Of a DNA stretch of 64,000 bases, positions 39,164 to 47,561 are shown one piece after another. The stretch is from Lachnospiraceae bacterium (GTDB lineage Bacteria > Bacillota > Clostridia > Lachnospirales > Lachnospiraceae). The DNA is taken from assembly GCA_024697065.1 (NCBI GenBank), contig JAILGE010000030.1, positions 43,972-107,971 on the forward strand, given 5' to 3'. The position numbers were made by a program, and so were the translations under genes. Every line of letters begins with the position of its first letter. The first letter of the stretch is position 1. Under the pieces are notes generated by a model. The model did not search any database, had not been told where the DNA came from, and was given only the letters and a program-made list of their open reading frames with translations.

Positions 39164-39192
39164 ATCATACCACATGGCGTTCTTTCGGGCAA
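39164..39192 (-). promoter_or_regulatory. Probable promoter of the SGNH-MBOAT operon
   Basis: On the minus strand, TTGCCC (39187-39192), a 17-bp spacer and TATGAT (39164-39169) precede the ATG at 39134. It is back to back with the promoter of the acyl ligase, so the two operons share one control region. Confidence 0.55.
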
Positions 39193-39205
39193 AGTAAAGC
39201 ACGGA

Positions 39206-39234
39206 TTGCGGGAAAACTGCAGGGGTGTTACAAT
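39206..39234 (+). promoter_or_regulatory. Probable promoter of the acyl ligase-ACP-pyrC transcript
   Basis: TTGCGG (39206-39211), a 17-bp spacer and TACAAT (39229-39234). The two -35 boxes of the divergent promoters are only 13 bp apart, so a single regulator could control both. Confidence 0.55.
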
Positions 39235-39286
39235 CAGAACGCCGGTGCGCATCAAAAATCAGCCGGAAAAAGGACAGGTAAGGATA

Positions 39287-40942
39287 ATGAAAAATAAAGA
39301 TTACCCTTTGTATGATACGCTCAGACAGATCACCGATCTTAAGGATATGGTGAACTCTCATGCTGTGGAACTGGCGGATAAGCCGGCATTCTCCTGGAAT
39401 GAGGGAAAAGAAGTTAAGACCAAAACCTTTGCTGATTTTAAAAATGATACCGAAGCCTTCGGTACATGGCTTTACAGCAAAAAATATAAAGATGTTCATA
39501 TCGCAGTTGTGGGCGAGAATTCTTATGAGTGGGTAGTTGCTTTTATGTCGGCTGCCAACGGCGGAGATGTTGCCGTAGCACTTGATAAGGAACTTCCCGA
39601 TGACAAATTGAAAGAGCTAGTAGAACAGGGCGAATGCTCGATTGTATTTGCTTCCGGCAAGAATTTCAAGAGCCTTGCAGGTGAGAACAAGCAGGAAGAG
39701 AACGCCGCTGTATGCACAGAGGTCTCCATCGGAGGAAAGATAGTTGATGTCTATAATCTTGAAGATGTAGAGGACTTCATTGCTACGGGAAAGACTCTTT
39801 TGAGTGGCGGCAATACGGATTATAAGGACTATAAGATCGATCCCGGGAAGATGGCTGCTCTTTTCTTTACTTCGGGAACCACGGGAAAGAGCAAAGGCGT
39901 AATGCTTTCACAGAAGAATATGGCAGCAGATATCAATGCGGCCTGCAAGAATTTCCTGCTTGAAGGCGAGACCACGTTGGCGCCTCTTCCTTTCCATCAT
40001 GCATTCGGTCTTATCACGGCCGTATTCATGGTATTCAACTACGGGAAGCTTGTTTTCATCAACAGATCTCTGAAACAGATACAGCGTGAGCTTAAGCAGG
40101 TTAAGCCTGATATGATGTTCCTTGTCCCTCTTTTTGTAGAGACATTTTACAAGCTTATCCGTCAGACCGTAAGAAAGAAGAAAAAGGAAAAAGTGCTTTC
40201 TGTCGCAAGCGGCGTCAGCAATATGCTCCTTGCGGTGGGTATCGATAAGCGTAACGATATCTTCCGGGAGGTAAGAGAAGGACTCGGCGGAAACTTAAGT
40301 GTTATCATCTCCGGTGGCGCTCACCTTGACGAGAAATATGTTAAAGCTTTCAGAACTTTCGGAATCGATATCCTTTGCGGATACGGTATTACCGAATGTG
40401 CGCCTGTTCTTTCCGTTAACAGAAACCATTATTTCTGCGACGGAAGTGTCGGACTTCCGCTTAAAGGCTGCGAAGTAAAGATCGCCGATGACGGTGAGAT
40501 CATTGCCCGCGGCGACAATGTTATGATGGGATATTATAAAGATAAGGAATCTACCGATGCCGTATTTGAGGACGGATGGTTCAAGACGGGTGATCTCGGA
40601 AGGATAAATGAGAATGGCTTTCTTTTCATTACCGGAAGAAAGAAAAATCTGGTAATCTTAAGTAACGGTGAGAATGTTTCGCCTGAGGAAATAGAAGACA
40701 GACTGCTCAGACACGAGGAGATAGCCGAGATAATCGTTTCCGGAGAGAACGGACAGCTTATCGCAGAGATCTTTCCTGCGGAGGGTCACATGGGTGATCA
40801 GGCTTTCTTCGACTCTCTCATCGATAAGGAAAATGAGAAGCAGCCTCAGTATAAGAAGATCAGGAAAGTGATACTTCGTGATACGGAATTTGAAAAGAAT
40901 TCAACCAAGAAGATCATCAGATATAAAAAGGATCAGGCTTAA
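39287..40942 (+). CDS. AMP-forming acyl ligase (long-chain acyl-CoA/acyl-ACP synthetase type)
   Basis: The 551-residue ANL-family enzyme has the ATP loop FFTSGTTGKSKGVMLSQ (about 200-216), PLPFHHAFGL, GYGITECAPVLSVN, the hinge region KTGDLGRINENGFLFITGRKKN broken around 420-440 and the C-terminal catalytic lysine in NSTKKIIRYKK. It activates a carboxylic acid as an acyl-adenylate and passes it to CoA or a carrier protein. The acyl carrier gene begins 31 bp downstream, so acyl-ACP formation is likely. TAAGGATA precedes ATG 39287; a longer open frame from 39206 starts within the promoter. Substrate unknown; fatty acid is the best guess. Confidence 0.9.
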   Translation: MKNKDYPLYDTLRQITDLKDMVNSHAVELADKPAFSWNEGKEVKTKTFADFKNDTEAFGTWLYSKKYKDVHIAVVGENSYEWVVAFMSAANGGDVAVALDKELPDDKLKELVEQGECSIVFASGKNFKSLAGENKQEENAAVCTEVSIGGKIVDVYNLEDVEDFIATGKTLLSGGNTDYKDYKIDPGKMAALFFTSGTTGKSKGVMLSQKNMAADINAACKNFLLEGETTLAPLPFHHAFGLITAVFMVFNYGKLVFINRSLKQIQRELKQVKPDMMFLVPLFVETFYKLIRQTVRKKKKEKVLSVASGVSNMLLAVGIDKRNDIFREVREGLGGNLSVIISGGAHLDEKYVKAFRTFGIDILCGYGITECAPVLSVNRNHYFCDGSVGLPLKGCEVKIADDGEIIARGDNVMMGYYKDKESTDAVFEDGWFKTGDLGRINENGFLFITGRKKNLVILSNGENVSPEEIEDRLLRHEEIAEIIVSGENGQLIAEIFPAEGHMGDQAFFDSLIDKENEKQPQYKKIRKVILRDTEFEKNSTKKIIRYKKDQA

Positions 40943-40973
40943 CCTGACAGAAAAAATATAAAGGAGAAATCAA

Positions 40974-41207
40974 ATGTTTGAGAAGATCGTAAATATTCTT
41001 GTGGAGCTTACCGAGAACAGTGTGAGTCCGGAGGACATCTCGAGAGACACCAAGCTTGTTTCGGATCTTGATCTCACATCACTTGATGTTGTTAATGCCG
41101 TAGTAATGTTCGAGGATGAATTTGATGTTCAGATCCCCGACGACAAGATCGCTGATCTTGAGACTGTAGGAGATATCGAAGAATATCTCAAGGATCTTAT
41201 AGGTTGA
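40974..41207 (+). CDS. Acyl carrier protein
   Basis: The 77-residue acidic helical protein has the carrier-protein pattern, with the 4'-phosphopantetheine serine at S36 in DLDLTSLDVVN. The usual DSL is TSL here, as in some specialised carriers; the following FEDEFDVQIPD is like fatty-acid-synthase ACPs. AAAGGAG precedes the ATG. It lies between the acyl ligase and pyrC, away from fatty acid synthesis genes, so it probably works with the ligase. It overlaps pyrC by 4 bp. Confidence 0.92.
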   Translation: MFEKIVNILVELTENSVSPEDISRDTKLVSDLDLTSLDVVNAVVMFEDEFDVQIPDDKIADLETVGDIEEYLKDLIG

Positions 41208-42484
41208 AAAAATTGTCTGAAAAATTACTGATCAAAAACGGAAAGCTTGTTAATCCCTGCGGTAAGAGCGGCATGTTTGACATTCTTGTGGAAGACGGGA
41301 ATGTAAGCAGTATCGCCCCGGCAGGGAGTTTACAGGGAGATACGGTGATAGATGCCGGGGGCTGTATAGTGGCGCCCGGGTTTGTTGATGTTCATTCTCA
41401 TTTCAGAGATCCCGGCCAGACTTACAAGGAGGACATCCTCACCGGCGCAGAAGCGGCAAAGAGGGGCGGATACACATCTATCGTCCTGATGGCCAATACC
41501 ATCCCTGCAGTTGATAATGCGGATACGGTTAAATACGTACTGGATAAAGGAAAGAAAACAGGGATACGTATCCATACCTGCGCGAATATAACCATGGGAA
41601 TGGCCGGCAGTGAGCTCACGGATTTTGCGGAGCTGAAAAAAGCCGGAGCAATAGGCTTTACAGATGACGGTAAGCCTCTTCTCGATAAAGAGCTTGTGCG
41701 TGATGCCATGGTTGCGGCAAAGCAGCTGGACGTGCCTTTGAGTTTTCACGAGGAAGATCCTGCATTTATAAAGAATAACGGAATTAATCACGGCAAGGCT
41801 TCCGAGCATTTTGAGATCTACGGTGCCGACAGGGAAGCTGAAATCTCAATGGTAAAGAGAGATATAGAGCTCGCAAAAGAGACCGGCGCGGATATCGACA
41901 TACAGCATATCAGTACGGCGGAGGGGGTAGAGCTTGTACGACAGGCACGTAAAACCCATAAAAATGTTCATGCCGAAGCAACGCCGCATCATTTTTCTCT
42001 TACCGAAGATGCGGTAATAGAATTCGGAACACTGGCAAAGATGAATCCGCCTGTCAGAACCGAGGATGACCGCATCGCCATAATAGAAGGATTAAAAGAT
42101 GGCACTATAGAAATGATCGCGACGGATCACGCTCCTCACAGTATGGAGGAGAAGGAAAAGGGTCTGCTTCAGGCACCGAGCGGTATAATTGGGCTGGAGA
42201 CGGCGCTTCCTCTGGCGATAATGAACCTTGTGGATCCGGGTTATCTGTCAATGGAACAGTTCATTGAAAGGATAAGCTGCGCACCTGCGGCGCTTTATCA
42301 TCTGGATGCAGGAGTGATAGAGGAAGGTAAGGCGGCGGATATCGTGATATTTGATCCGGAAGAAAAGTGGATCGCCGGAGATTATGCTTCCAAATCTGAG
42401 AACAGCCCCTTCACGGGAAAAGAGATGACAGGAAAGATTAAATATACTCTGTGTGAGGGCAGAACGGTATATAGAGATTTTTGA
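41204..42484 (+). CDS. pyrC: Dihydroorotase
   Basis: The zinc enzyme closes carbamoyl aspartate to dihydroorotate in pyrimidine synthesis. The 426-residue length and motifs fit class I: GFVDVHSHFRDPGQTYKEDI (metal-binding HxH), RIHTCANITMG, EATPHHFSLTE and MIATDHAPHS with the catalytic aspartate. The start is TTG 41204, overlapping the ACP stop (TTGA), so translation is coupled. No other pyrimidine gene is nearby. Coupling of pyrC to an ACP gene is unusual and may only reflect shared transcription. Confidence 0.95.
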   Translation: MKKLSEKLLIKNGKLVNPCGKSGMFDILVEDGNVSSIAPAGSLQGDTVIDAGGCIVAPGFVDVHSHFRDPGQTYKEDILTGAEAAKRGGYTSIVLMANTIPAVDNADTVKYVLDKGKKTGIRIHTCANITMGMAGSELTDFAELKKAGAIGFTDDGKPLLDKELVRDAMVAAKQLDVPLSFHEEDPAFIKNNGINHGKASEHFEIYGADREAEISMVKRDIELAKETGADIDIQHISTAEGVELVRQARKTHKNVHAEATPHHFSLTEDAVIEFGTLAKMNPPVRTEDDRIAIIEGLKDGTIEMIATDHAPHSMEEKEKGLLQAPSGIIGLETALPLAIMNLVDPGYLSMEQFIERISCAPAALYHLDAGVIEEGKAADIVIFDPEEKWIAGDYASKSENSPFTGKEMTGKIKYTLCEGRTVYRDF

Positions 42485-42486
42485 TG

Positions 42487-42516
42487 TTGACAAATCTCGT
42501 GATGAGGGATTACACT
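42487..42516 (+). promoter_or_regulatory. Promoter of the riboswitch-controlled exchanger gene
   Basis: A perfect TTGACA (42487-42492), an 18-bp spacer and TACACT (42511-42516) begin just after the pyrC stop. Transcription would start at about 42523, at the 5' edge of the riboswitch. Confidence 0.65.
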
Positions 42517-42522
42517 AGTCAC

Positions 42523-42667
42523 AGTGTTAAGGGAGTAGCTTGCGGACATAGTTCCGCGGTATGTTTCGTCAAGACGGGAAAGGGAACCGCAAATATAAGG
42601 GTCTGTTTCCCCGGAGCATTTCCTGATTGTAAACTGTTGTTGTTTATGAGAAAGCGAGACTTACATC
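42523..42667 (+). ncRNA. yybP-ykoY-type (Mn2+) riboswitch
   Basis: The leader has the family hallmarks: the 5' GGGAGTAGC (42531-42539), a P2 hairpin GCGGA/TCCGC, a long arm of ATGTTTC (42561-42567) with GGAGCAT (42613-42619) and CGGGAAA with TTTCCCCG around a conserved GTCAA (42568-42572), a small TAAAC/GTTTA hairpin, and the 3' AGCGAGACTT (42653-42662), whose end pairs back to the 5' TGTTAAG. Known yybP-ykoY elements sense Mn2+ and switch on efflux genes. The 3' strand is shared with the terminator that follows, giving an ON-switch when ligand is bound. Confidence 0.82.
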
Positions 42668-42697
42668 ACGGGATTACTGTGGTGTGAGTCTTTTTTT
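42657..42697 (+). terminator. Riboswitch expression-platform terminator
   Basis: GACTTACATCAC (42658-42669) pairs over 12 bp with GTGGTGTGAGTC (42679-42690), two G-U pairs, followed by seven T. It uses the bases that close the aptamer, so the two structures exclude each other. Confidence 0.88.
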
Positions 42698-42716
42698 ACG
42701 GCAAAAGGAGAAAACA

Positions 42717-43715
42717 ATGATTACGTATTTTGAGTTCCTTATTGTAGGTTTCTTTGCTCTGATCAAGGGCGCAGACATGTTTGTTGACGGAAGCTCGTCT
42801 ATTGCCAAGAAATTTCATGTGCCCGGAGTGATAATCGGACTTACCATCGTGGCAATGGGAACCAGCGCACCTGAGCTTGCGGTATCGATCTCCGCAGCGC
42901 TTCAGGGCTCTAATGAGATAGCAGTCAGTAACGTAATTGGATCGAATTTCTTCAATATACTTGTGGTGCTGGGATTGTGCGCGGCTATTCATCCTGTCCC
43001 TGTAGAAAAGAGCATCATTAAGAAAGATATGCCGGTTAATATCGGTATCACTGCTCTTATATGTGCGGTCGGTGTGGCCGGAGTATTTGCCGGAAGACAG
43101 TTCGGCGAGATCACAAAGATCCCCATGGATCAGAGCGTTGCAACCTTCGGACACGGACTCGGCATCATCCTTACTGCGATCTTTGTTGCTTATATCATTT
43201 TTCTTATTATGGAAGCGAAAAAGAATCCGACTAAAGGAGACGCAGAAAAAACAGAGATAATGCCCATGGGAAAATGCATCTTCTCTATCCTCTTCGGTAT
43301 CACACTTATCGTTTCCGGCGGTGAAGCAGTTGTTTACTCCGCCAAGAATATAGCTCTTTCATTCGGAATGTCCGAGACCCTGGTAGGTCTCACCATCGTA
43401 GCTGTCGGAACATCACTTCCAGAGCTTGTGACATCTGTTGTTGCAGCAAGAAAGGGACAGGTTGATATGGCGGTGGGTAATTGCGTCGGATCTGATATCT
43501 TCAATATACTGTTGATACTCGGACTGTCATGCGCTATCCATCCTATCTCCGTAAACTTTGCATCCGTATGCGACATGACGATACTCATTATCGTTAATAT
43601 AATATGCCTTGTATTTTGTATCACAGGCAGGAAGATCAACAGGGGCGAAGGTATCACGATGGTTGGTTTGTACGTTGCGTATATGGTATTTGCGTGTGTA
43701 AGAGAACTGGGATAA
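42717..43715 (+). CDS. CaCA-family cation exchanger (Na+/Ca2+ type), riboswitch-controlled
   Basis: The 332-residue membrane protein has about ten helices in two inverted halves, each with the alpha-repeat signature: [17 protein letters not shown] (about 42-58) and [17 protein letters not shown] (about 218-234). Such proteins export Ca2+ in exchange for Na+ or H+. The Mn2+-type riboswitch in the leader suggests that this one exports Mn2+, or both metals. AAAAGGAG precedes ATG 42717, which lies after the terminator; the longer frame starts inside the terminator region. Confidence 0.93.
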   Translation: MITYFEFLIVGFFALIKGADMFVDGSSSIAKKFHVPGVIIGLTIVAMGTSAPELAVSISAALQGSNEIAVSNVIGSNFFNILVVLGLCAAIHPVPVEKSIIKKDMPVNIGITALICAVGVAGVFAGRQFGEITKIPMDQSVATFGHGLGIILTAIFVAYIIFLIMEAKKNPTKGDAEKTEIMPMGKCIFSILFGITLIVSGGEAVVYSAKNIALSFGMSETLVGLTIVAVGTSLPELVTSVVAARKGQVDMAVGNCVGSDIFNILLILGLSCAIHPISVNFASVCDMTILIIVNIICLVFCITGRKINRGEGITMVGLYVAYMVFACVRELG

Positions 43716-43742
43716 GATAGCGGTTAATATCCGGTGATGGTT

Positions 43743-44915
43743 ATGAAGAAAAGAAATACAGAAAATACAGCTCCGGGGGGAAAATATGACAGACGCAGGA
43801 TGATAGCGAAAAAGCGCGGCCTGTCTTATGAGTATGATGATGAAGATTTAAAGGACGATGAGCCCGAAGAGGGTTATGATGAAGAAGAGGATGAAACTCC
43901 CAAAAGAAAAAGAAAGTCCTCAAAAGAGCATTCATCAAAAGAGCGCGCCGCAAAAGAACATCCTGCAAGGAAGAGTCATAAAGGTCTCGTTACGTTCCTT
44001 GTGGTACTTCTTATACTCGCTGCGATCCCATTTTGTCTCGTATATGCTGCTGTGGATTATGCATATGATAAAATGACATATAAAGAGATAGGATCCGTAG
44101 CGGATGAGAAGGTAAAGGAGGATGGCGTTATCAATATCCTTCTCATCGGAAATGATTCCAGAGAAAACGGTGAAGACGGAAGATCGGATGCGATGATCCT
44201 AATGTCCGTAAGTTCCGTTACGGGCAAGATATTATTTACATCTCTGCTCAGAGATATATATGTATCTATTCCGGGGCATGATGACAACAGGCTTAATGCT
44301 GCTTATTCCATCGGAGGTCCCGAACTGTTGATGCAGACCGTTGAAGAGAATTTCGGGATACCGGTTCACAGGTATGTATTGGTGAATTTTGAAGCCTTTG
44401 CCGGAGTGGTTGATGCGGTAGGCGGTGTCGATCTTGATCTTACAAATGATGAAGTTAAGTGGATCAATGCTTACCTGAATGAATATAATATGCTTCTCGG
44501 TCAGGATATGAAGACCGATTATATGGATGAGAAAGCGAGCGGAAACCTGCATCTCAACGGCCCCCAGGCTCTTGCCTATACGAGAAACCGTACTATAGGT
44601 ACCGATTTTGGCAGAACGGAGAGACAGAGGAAAGTTATCAATGCCGTGATAGAGGCACTTCCGAATGCGCTGATGACAAACGGCCCGGAAGTGGTCGATG
44701 AGTTTTGCGGGCATCTGACTACCAATCTTACGAAGGGTGAATGTTACATGCTTGCTCTTCAGGGTTGGAAACTGAAATTATATGAGAGAAGCTCAGGCAG
44801 CATTCCGCTGGAAGGTACGTGGGGTGACATGAGAGCAAGAGGTATGGCGGTACTTGACATAGACTTTGACAAGAACAAGGCATACTTACAGGAGAATCTT
44901 TACAAAACGGAATGA
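43743..44915 (+). CDS. LytR-CpsA-Psr (LCP) family protein
   Basis: The protein, about 390 residues, has a charged cytoplasmic N-terminus (about 1-75, with KEHSSKERAAKEH-like repeats), one membrane helix (about 80-105) and an extracellular LCP domain: INILLIGNDSRENG, RSDAMILMSVSS, SLLRDIYVSIPGHDDNRLNAAY (split), VDAVGGVDLDL and YTRNRTIGTDFGRTERQR. LCP enzymes attach teichoic acids or capsule to peptidoglycan, using lipid-linked precursors. GGTGAT before ATG 43743 can serve as ribosome site; starts at 43734 or 43737 are also possible. Confidence 0.92.
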   Translation: MKKRNTENTAPGGKYDRRRMIAKKRGLSYEYDDEDLKDDEPEEGYDEEEDETPKRKRKSSKEHSSKERAAKEHPARKSHKGLVTFLVVLLILAAIPFCLVYAAVDYAYDKMTYKEIGSVADEKVKEDGVINILLIGNDSRENGEDGRSDAMILMSVSSVTGKILFTSLLRDIYVSIPGHDDNRLNAAYSIGGPELLMQTVEENFGIPVHRYVLVNFEAFAGVVDAVGGVDLDLTNDEVKWINAYLNEYNMLLGQDMKTDYMDEKASGNLHLNGPQALAYTRNRTIGTDFGRTERQRKVINAVIEALPNALMTNGPEVVDEFCGHLTTNLTKGECYMLALQGWKLKLYERSSGSIPLEGTWGDMRARGMAVLDIDFDKNKAYLQENLYKTE

Positions 44916-44927
44916 TGAGTGCTTTGG

Positions 44928-44956
44928 TTGATACGCCCCAATATGGGGCGTATAAT
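44928..44956 (+). promoter_or_regulatory. MMPL operon promoter with palindromic operator in its spacer
   Basis: TTGATA (44928-44933), a 17-bp spacer and a perfect TATAAT (44951-44956). ATACGCCCC (44931-44939), five bases, then GGGGCGTAT (44945-44953) is a perfect 9-bp inverted repeat that fills the spacer and touches both boxes. A repressor bound here would block RNA polymerase. No T-run follows, so it is not a terminator of the LCP gene. Confidence 0.75.
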
Positions 44957-44996
44957 AACATTAACGGTATATTTAATAACGGTGGGAGAAAGGAAA

Positions 44997-47561
44997 ATGG
45001 ATAACAAGAACACCGAAACCGGGAAAAAGGATAAAAGTTCAAGCCTGATGATCAAGATTGCGACGTTTATTGTAGACAGACGCAATCTGTTTTTTTTACT
45101 TTTCGCGATAGGAATAATCTTTTCTCTGGTTTCATCAAACTGGGTTAAAGTAGAAAATTCATTGGCGGCATATCTTCCGGATACAACTGAGACCAGGATG
45201 GGGCTCGATCTGATGGAAGAGCAGTTCACCACATACGGAACCGCCAAGGTGATGGTGACAAATATCAATAAGGAGAGTGCGGATGAGATAGCCGAGAGTC
45301 TTGAGCAAAATCCCGAGATCTCTATGCTCACTTACGACGACAGCAGTGATCATTTTAATAATTTCTCTGCTCTTTATGATATTACGTTTTCTTATCTGGA
45401 AGATGACGACAGGGCGCTGGAAGCACTTGAGAAAGTTAAGCAGGATCTTGACGGCTACGACATATATGTATCCACATCAATGGGAGATGCCGCAGCGGAA
45501 CAGATAGATAAAGAAATGCAGGTGGTCAGCGTTATAGTTGCCATTATTGTGCTGTCGGTGCTCATCTTCACTTCGCAGACCTATGCGGAAGTCCCGGTTC
45601 TTATACTTACGTTTGGTGCATCCGCGATATTATCCGCCGGAACCAATTTCCTTATGGGAACCATATCCTTCGTTTCGGATTCCGTGACCATAGTTTTGCA
45701 GCTTGCCCTTTCAGTGGATTATGCGGTTATCTTCTGTAACCGTTACAAGGAGGAACATCAGTTACTCGGTATCCGCGAAGCAGATATAGTGGCTCTTTCA
45801 AAATCGATTCCCGAGATATCATCCAGCTGTATGACAACGGTGGGCGGACTTCTTGCCATGATGTTCATGCAGTACGGGATAGGTTCCGATATGGCCGTGT
45901 GTCTTATCAAAGCCATATTCTTCTCGCTGATGAGCGTATTCCTTTTTATGCCCGGACTCATTATGATATTCGGACCTCTTATGGACAAGACCAGGCATAA
46001 GAATTTCGTTCCGAAGATATCTTTTGTAGGCAAGCTGGATTACAGGACGAGACATGTCATGCCCGTTCTTTTTCTCGCTGTTGTGGCGGGAGCTTTCTTC
46101 CTTCAAAATCACTGCCCCTATGTTTACGGTTATTCTCTTTTGGAGACACCTGTCAAGAATGAGACCCAGATCGCGGATGAGCGTATCAGGGAAAGCTTCG
46201 GTGACAGCAATTTCGTAGCGTTGATGGTTCCTGCAGGCAGCTATGAGACAGAGAAGAAGATGCTTAAGGATCTGGAAAGCAGGAAGGAAGTCGATCACTG
46301 CGTAGGACTTTCAAATACGGAAGCAATGGATGGATATATGCTCACCGATAAGCTGACTGCAAGAGAATTCTCCGAGCTCCTTGATCTTGATTACGAAGAG
46401 GCGCAGCTGCTTTATACTGCTTATGCCGTAAATGACGAAAATTATGCCAAGCTGGTCAACGGGTTGAGTTCCTATTCCATTCCTTTGATAGATATCATCA
46501 TGTTCCTCTATGACGAAGTAGAAGAGGGATATGTAACACTTGATGATGATATGTATGAAACCTTAAAAGATGCTCATGATCAGATGAAGATTGCGCAGGA
46601 TCAGCTTCAGGGTGAAGATTACAGCAGAATGCTTGTGTATCTGGATCTTCCTCAGGAGGGTGAGGAGACTTTCGCTTTTCTTGATGAAATGCACAAGCTG
46701 GCGGGAAGCTACTATCCGGACGGTGATGTGATCATAGTCGGAGAGCCTACCAGCCAGTACGATCTGAACAAGACATTCGACAGAGATAACATAGTTGTAA
46801 GTGTAGGTTCCATCCTGATAGTCCTTGCGGTATTGCTCTTTACCTTTATGTCTGCGGGAATGCCGGTGCTCCTTATCGCGGTTATCCAGGGTGCTATATG
46901 GATAAATTTTGCATTTCCCACGATCCAGAAGACCAACATTTTCTTCATGAGTGAACTTATAGTCAGCTCCATCCAGATGGGTGCGAATATCGATTACGCC
47001 ATAGTCATCTCCGGAAGATTTATGGAGCTTAGAGACAAGATGTCCAAGAAGGAAGCTATAATAGAGACTCTCAATTTCGCATTTCCCACCATTGTTACAA
47101 GCGGATCCATGATGGCACTTGCGGGAGTATTTATCGGACAGCTTTCTTCCGACGGCGCTATCAGCGGTATCGGACAGTGCCTGGGCAGAGGAACCATCAT
47201 TTCCATATTCCTGGTTATGTTTGTCCTTCCTCAGATCCTCCTGATAGGTGAAAAGGTGATCGAAAAGACAAGCTTCAAGGTATCGGTGCCCATCAGGCTC
47301 GACAGAGGTCTTGGTCTTATGCAGGTAGACGGTTTCGTCAGAGGACAGGTAAACGGTATGGTTGTAGGTGAGATGCATGCCGTTGTCAGAGGCGAAGTCA
47401 ACGCTCTTGTTTCTCTGGGCAAGATGACGACGCTTTCATCGGACCCGGAGGCGGCGCTGCCGGATGAATTGAAGACGATCAGAGAAAATGACGAAGATAT
47501 TTCCGGGGAAACTGCATCGGATGATTCCGAAAATAAGAAGGGAGGCGCCGGAAATGTTTGA
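44997..47561 (+). CDS. MMPL/RND-family membrane exporter
   Basis: The 854-residue protein has the RND/MMPL plan: a membrane helix near 20-40, a large outside loop, a bundle of five to six helices (about 175-375), a second outside loop (about 385-600) and a second bundle (about 605-760). Seen: LALSVDYAVIFCNRY in the first bundle and SIQMGANIDYAIVISGR in the second, the conserved Asp/Tyr helix-4 and helix-10 motifs of proton-driven exporters. Cargo is unknown. AGAAAGGA precedes ATG 44997, which lies after the promoter. It overlaps the next gene by 8 bp. Confidence 0.9.
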   Translation: MDNKNTETGKKDKSSSLMIKIATFIVDRRNLFFLLFAIGIIFSLVSSNWVKVENSLAAYLPDTTETRMGLDLMEEQFTTYGTAKVMVTNINKESADEIAESLEQNPEISMLTYDDSSDHFNNFSALYDITFSYLEDDDRALEALEKVKQDLDGYDIYVSTSMGDAAAEQIDKEMQVVSVIVAIIVLSVLIFTSQTYAEVPVLILTFGASAILSAGTNFLMGTISFVSDSVTIVLQLALSVDYAVIFCNRYKEEHQLLGIREADIVALSKSIPEISSSCMTTVGGLLAMMFMQYGIGSDMAVCLIKAIFFSLMSVFLFMPGLIMIFGPLMDKTRHKNFVPKISFVGKLDYRTRHVMPVLFLAVVAGAFFLQNHCPYVYGYSLLETPVKNETQIADERIRESFGDSNFVALMVPAGSYETEKKMLKDLESRKEVDHCVGLSNTEAMDGYMLTDKLTAREFSELLDLDYEEAQLLYTAYAVNDENYAKLVNGLSSYSIPLIDIIMFLYDEVEEGYVTLDDDMYETLKDAHDQMKIAQDQLQGEDYSRMLVYLDLPQEGEETFAFLDEMHKLAGSYYPDGDVIIVGEPTSQYDLNKTFDRDNIVVSVGSILIVLAVLLFTFMSAGMPVLLIAVIQGAIWINFAFPTIQKTNIFFMSELIVSSIQMGANIDYAIVISGRFMELRDKMSKKEAIIETLNFAFPTIVTSGSMMALAGVFIGQLSSDGAISGIGQCLGRGTIISIFLVMFVLPQILLIGEKVIEKTSFKVSVPIRLDRGLGLMQVDGFVRGQVNGMVVGEMHAVVRGEVNALVSLGKMTTLSSDPEAALPDELKTIRENDEDISGETASDDSENKKGGAGNV

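Noticed and set aside
42487..42716. Leader considered as a Na+ or NiCo riboswitch because an exchanger follows
   Set aside because: The 5' GGGAGTAGC, the internal GTCAA and the 3' AGCGAGACTT follow the yybP-ykoY layout; the other classes do not explain these together.
44931..44953. Palindrome considered as a terminator of the LCP gene
   Set aside because: No T-run follows, and the repeat lies exactly in the spacer of a good promoter, so an operator fits better.
46563..47378. Minus-strand frame of 271 codons opposite the MMPL gene
   Set aside because: Rich in His, Tyr and Lys without any motif, and opposite the conserved second membrane bundle of the exporter.
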